Part shown: in pieces, positions 61,437 to 64,000 of the stretch
Layout of the letters: each line of letters begins with the position of its first letter
How positions within the stretch are numbered: position 1 is the first letter of the stretch
NCBI GenBank assembly: GCA_017454745.1
Contig: JAFTCL010000020.1
Location: forward strand, 59,247 to 123,246
DNA length: 64,000 bases
Reading direction: 5' to 3'
Source: Kiritimatiellia bacterium
GTDB taxonomy: Bacteria > Verrucomicrobiota > Kiritimatiellia > RFP12 > UBA1067
Position numbers and translations under genes: made by a program
The notes under the pieces: model-generated
What the model was told of the DNA's origin: nothing
What the model saw: the letters and a program-made list of their open reading frames with translations, nothing else
The model's database searches: none

Positions 61437-63092
61437 TTATACGTCAAAATCAAACTCCTGAACCACGAACTTCCGTGGTTGCTTGTTGCGAAGTCTTTCT
61501 ACCAAAAGCTCGACACATTCGTCAATCTTTGAAGTGCCGTCTTCTCCGTAAAGACCCCCGAGCATCTCCACCTCTTCCTTTGTAAGGCTTTCCCAGGCCG
61601 GTATGTGGACTTTCCTAAGGTTCTGCGCCTGGTAGCGGATGCTCCCGCCGCGCATCTGCACCGAAAGCCGCCTGAGCTGCTCCGTGACGAAAGAGCTGCG
61701 CATGATGACGCAGAGCGCCCGCAAATTCCACGACTGCGAAGTTATCCAATAGACGTTATGGTGGGGATAGTATTCTCCGCGTTCGTCCAGGGCGACGTTC
61801 CCGCCAAGCTGGATGTCGGGCAGCAGCAGCTTGGAAGCGCGGAGTGTGCCGTAGCTGATCCGGTCGAGCGTGCGATACCAGTCATCAGGGTGCATTCGGG
61901 CACAATAGCGCGACTTGAGCCTGTCCGCATGCCGCATCAGGTACGCACCTGCCTTGGGATACTTGGAAAGATCGCGCATCCGCCTGTCGTCGTTCTGATC
62001 GTACGGATTGAGCATGTAACGGTTGTTCCACTCGATGCGCCCGCCGCGAATGTCCTCCGACGCCACAAGCGGCAGAAGGCAATCCCGCTCTATCTCGGAG
62101 TTTTGCTGGGGATCGACGTAAATGTCGTCTGCCCCGGACGCGACGCCTATCCCGATCTGCGTCCCCGCGCCAGAACACTCTATCGTCGGGAAAATGCTGG
62201 CGATGCGCTCGAACTCGCTGCGCTCGGCGGAGTTGGTGGTCACCCACGCCTCTTCGCCACGATACCATTTGTCGAACTTGCTCAAACGCGATCCCTTGAC
62301 GCCAGTCCTAAACATCTTCAAGGGCGTGGTTTCCAGTGACGTGACTTCGCCAGAATGGGTTATACGTCCGACACGTCGGTCTATCACATAGATTGCTGGG
62401 TACGCCGAAACCTCGATCTCGAACGGCTGCGTATGCTCCATGTTCAGGTAGAGCGCGACATGATACGAATCGCTGATCAGCGTCCTCAACCGCTTCCCAT
62501 AGCTGCTGCGGACGAACCTGTTGGAGCAGATGAACGAAAAAACGCCGCGTTCCGAAAGAAGCGACAGCGAGCGCTCAAAGAACGGAACGCAGATGTCGCA
62601 GCGTTCGGAAAACGTGGCGTATCTCGACTTGTAGGCCAGTTGCTTCTCCTTGGAGAGATTGTCAAACCGGATGTAAGGCGGATTGCCGATCACCACGTCA
62701 AATTTTTCACTGGTTTCGTAAAGGAGGAAATCTTCGTGGAAAAACCACCGCGACAGAATCCTCTTGGCGGCAGGTTCCGGGCAGCCGGCATCCTTGAGCT
62801 TCGCCAGCACGGCGGCCTTGACCCGCCCGATGCTTTGCCCGGAGATGTCGAAGGCGGAAAGGAATCCGTCGAGCGCGCTGTCGTTCCAGTCCGGGCTCTC
62901 CGCAATGAGAGCGTCAACGATGGGCAGGACGAAAGCGCCGTCCCCGCAACTGGGTTCAAGTATCTTGAGCGAGGACCACTTCCTGAACTGCCCTGCGCGC
63001 CGGACCTCGCGCATCATGTATTCGACGACTTCCGGCCGCGTAAACACCGCGCCGGTTGCCCTGTGTACTGGAACTGTCGCTTTAGTGTTCAC
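61437..63092 (-). CDS. Type II DNA adenine-N6 methyltransferase of the XhoI/PaeR7I system
   Basis: 551 residues. The SAM motif ILEPSCGDGAFV (about 44-55) and catalytic NPPYIRF (about 138-144) identify an N6-adenine DNA methyltransferase of the gamma/TaqI-like (motif order I-IV) type, followed by a target-recognition domain (about 250-540). The GTG start (63092) overlaps the endonuclease stop (GTGA), so methylase is translated after nuclease. With the adjacent XhoI-family endonuclease it would protect CTCGAG. Specificity is inferred from the partner, not from this sequence. Confidence 0.88.
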   Translation of the reverse strand: MNTKATVPVHRATGAVFTRPEVVEYMMREVRRAGQFRKWSSLKILEPSCGDGAFVLPIVDALIAESPDWNDSALDGFLSAFDISGQSIGRVKAAVLAKLKDAGCPEPAAKRILSRWFFHEDFLLYETSEKFDVVIGNPPYIRFDNLSKEKQLAYKSRYATFSERCDICVPFFERSLSLLSERGVFSFICSNRFVRSSYGKRLRTLISDSYHVALYLNMEHTQPFEIEVSAYPAIYVIDRRVGRITHSGEVTSLETTPLKMFRTGVKGSRLSKFDKWYRGEEAWVTTNSAERSEFERIASIFPTIECSGAGTQIGIGVASGADDIYVDPQQNSEIERDCLLPLVASEDIRGGRIEWNNRYMLNPYDQNDDRRMRDLSKYPKAGAYLMRHADRLKSRYCARMHPDDWYRTLDRISYGTLRASKLLLPDIQLGGNVALDERGEYYPHHNVYWITSQSWNLRALCVIMRSSFVTEQLRRLSVQMRGGSIRYQAQNLRKVHIPAWESLTKEEVEMLGGLYGEDGTSKIDECVELLVERLRNKQPRKFVVQEFDFDV

Positions 63093-63814
63093 GCCTGCGC
63101 CGCCAAATGAGAATAGAGCGACTTGAAGAACTTCATCGCGCCGACCGCCGCCCCGCCGTCGCGAACCGATGCCGTTGCCTTGTCAGACACTACAAGTGCC
63201 GTCGCCGTATAGTCCCGCTCCAGGACAAGCCTCTCGCACAAGATTTCATAACGGCGAATATAGCTTGTCTCCTGGAATACGGCAAGCGGAGCCAACGGGC
63301 TTTTCGCAAGGGACACGGGCTTGTCGGAATCGGGAGACTCCTCGAGAAAGAAGAAGTATCCCAGCCACGGCGCTTCGGTCACGCCGAACGCCCGTTCGCG
63401 ATAGGCAACCCAGAAGTCGCGCGAAACGCCCAGGACTTCCTCCGATCTGTTGTTGAAGTTATTGCCGAAGCTGCCGCTTTGGGATTTCAACTCCACGGCG
63501 GCAACCAGTTTGCCGTCGCGAATGACTACCACATCCCAATTCTTCTGGGGACGATAGTAGCCGGGAACCGGCACCTCTCTGTCGAAGAAAATCTCCGACT
63601 TTTTAAAACCAGCCTTTATACAGATTTCCTGAATCAACTTTGCAAATGCATCAAGATGCCGTCCGCCGGTCACCTGTCCGCGGGTTCCGGCATCGGATAC
63701 GCCGCGCTTCTCCTGGGCAGCGACCTGCCGTCTGCGCGTCCTCCAATAGAACGCAGCGGCATCCGCAAGCTTCTTTCCTATCTCAACATCTGTATAAGGG
63801 AAGTCCATACGCAT
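63089..63814 (-). CDS. Type II restriction endonuclease, XhoI/PaeR7I family
   Basis: 241 residues. Matches the XhoI/PaeR7I pattern: TGGRHLDAF, KNWDVVVIRDGKLVAAVELKSQSG (acidic E-L-K core, PD-(D/E)XK fold), SFGNNFNNRSEEVLG, FWVAYRERAFG, PWLGYFFFLEES, SYIRRYEILCERLV and RDYTATALVVSDK. XhoI and PaeR7I cut C^TCGAG. Ribosome site GGAGA upstream of ATG 63814. A CTCGAG site is inside this gene (63341-63346). Gene order nuclease then methylase with overlap. Confidence 0.88.
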   Translation of the reverse strand: MRMDFPYTDVEIGKKLADAAAFYWRTRRRQVAAQEKRGVSDAGTRGQVTGGRHLDAFAKLIQEICIKAGFKKSEIFFDREVPVPGYYRPQKNWDVVVIRDGKLVAAVELKSQSGSFGNNFNNRSEEVLGVSRDFWVAYRERAFGVTEAPWLGYFFFLEESPDSDKPVSLAKSPLAPLAVFQETSYIRRYEILCERLVLERDYTATALVVSDKATASVRDGGAAVGAMKFFKSLYSHLAAQA

Positions 63815-63841
63815 TTCTCTCCTTTCAAAGGGTTGTTCCAG

Positions 63842-64000
63842 TTACAGGTTTTCGATGATGGGTTCGTCGATGTTGCGCTTCCTCGCGCTGAAGTTGATGC
63901 CGATGAGCGTGACGGGGCGCTTGTCCGCCTTGTAGGCGTCCGCGTAGCCCTTCTCGCGGACCTGCCGGATCGCCGCCTTCGCGCTCCTGTTGAACTTGAA
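63842..64000 (-). CDS. C-terminus of an AAA-ATPase_like/PD-(D/E)XK (DUF1703-type) protein (runs off window)
   Basis: The last 52 codons before the stop at 63842 read as FKFNRSAKAAIRQVREKGYA ... ADKRPVTLIGINFSARKRNID, the typical nuclease-domain end of this family (E-F-K...A-L-x-Q-I-x-x-K-G-Y...V-G-I-x-F-S...R-N-I). The rest lies outside. The family combines an AAA ATPase-like domain with a PD-(D/E)XK nuclease and is often multi-copy in gut anaerobes. Compare the remnant at 60373-60674. Confidence 0.65.
   Translation of the reverse strand, partial: FKFNRSAKAAIRQVREKGYADAYKADKRPVTLIGINFSARKRNIDEPIIENL

Noticed and set aside
1..64000. tRNA, rRNA, CRISPR arrays, intact insertion sequences or prophage
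   Set aside because: No T-loop-like GGTTCGAxTCC blocks, spaced repeats, transposases or phage structural genes were seen. The tyrosine recombinase fits a housekeeping Xer.

Overview
The window looks like chromosome from a diderm, GC-rich bacterium of the PVC group. The best fit is a host-associated member of Kiritimatiellae/Lentisphaerae. This is an inference from gene content: an SHD1-domain lipoprotein-like protein, giant secreted beta-helix proteins with W-T-G...N-W modules and PA14-like domains, a CotH-type secreted kinase, an AAA-ATPase/PD-(D/E)XK (DUF1703-type) family present in more than one copy, an LpxL-type acyltransferase (outer membrane), and candidate mucin-degrading enzymes. No rRNA, tRNA, CRISPR array, intact insertion sequence or prophage was seen.

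Layout. 1-8907 (+) is one tightly overlapping operon: a membrane-anchored PQQ-like beta-propeller protein (5' end outside the window), a 973-residue NuoE-NuoF-ferredoxin-NuoG(N-terminal) fusion, a second membrane-anchored propeller, an ABC ATPase and an FtsX/MacB-like permease. No catalytic partner for the diaphorase is present, so this is the best candidate for an undescribed redox/transport system. 9000-12109 (+) holds a GH101-like glycosidase and a BNR sialidase behind a near-consensus promoter. 12114-19097 (-) is dprA-topA-xer followed by a transglutaminase-like protein and a zinc-ribbon membrane protein. 19313-20623 (-) is a secreted beta-helix protein with a clear intrinsic terminator.

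20778-28298 (-) is a long operon read as: stand-alone IMP cyclohydrolase, PHP phosphoesterase, two-subunit class I fumarase, fmt, lipoprotein, RlmI-like methyltransferase, a Gdt1/ferritin-like fusion and a polytopic membrane protein. 28576-34554 (+) is a 1992-residue secreted beta-helix protein. 34703-41127 (-) contains a 698-residue orphan protein, Hsp33, a GT39-like membrane protein and argS. 41299-47656 (-) encodes an internally duplicated 1185-residue secreted protein and, 7 bases later, a CotH-kinase protein.

47715-60098 (-) is mostly housekeeping with several unusual fusions. It runs as an SHD1 protein, a BtuF-BtuC fusion with its BtuD ATPase, an Spx/ArsC-like protein, a NERD protein, a C-terminal processing protease, dapF, a NAD synthetase whose glutaminase triad is gone, and an MMPL exporter fused to an LpxL-like acyltransferase. 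60209-64000 is a decayed accessory region: remnants of an NYN-domain gene and of an AAA/PD-(D/E)XK gene, a secreted-protein pseudogene, a type II restriction-modification pair of the XhoI/PaeR7I family, and the 3' end of an AAA/PD-(D/E)XK gene leaving the window. A by-eye scan found only one CTCGAG (the XhoI specificity) in 64 kb, and it lies inside the endonuclease gene.

Limits: families were recognised by eye from motifs. Residue positions are approximate unless a specific residue is named, and starts were chosen from Shine-Dalgarno spacing and neighbour overlaps.
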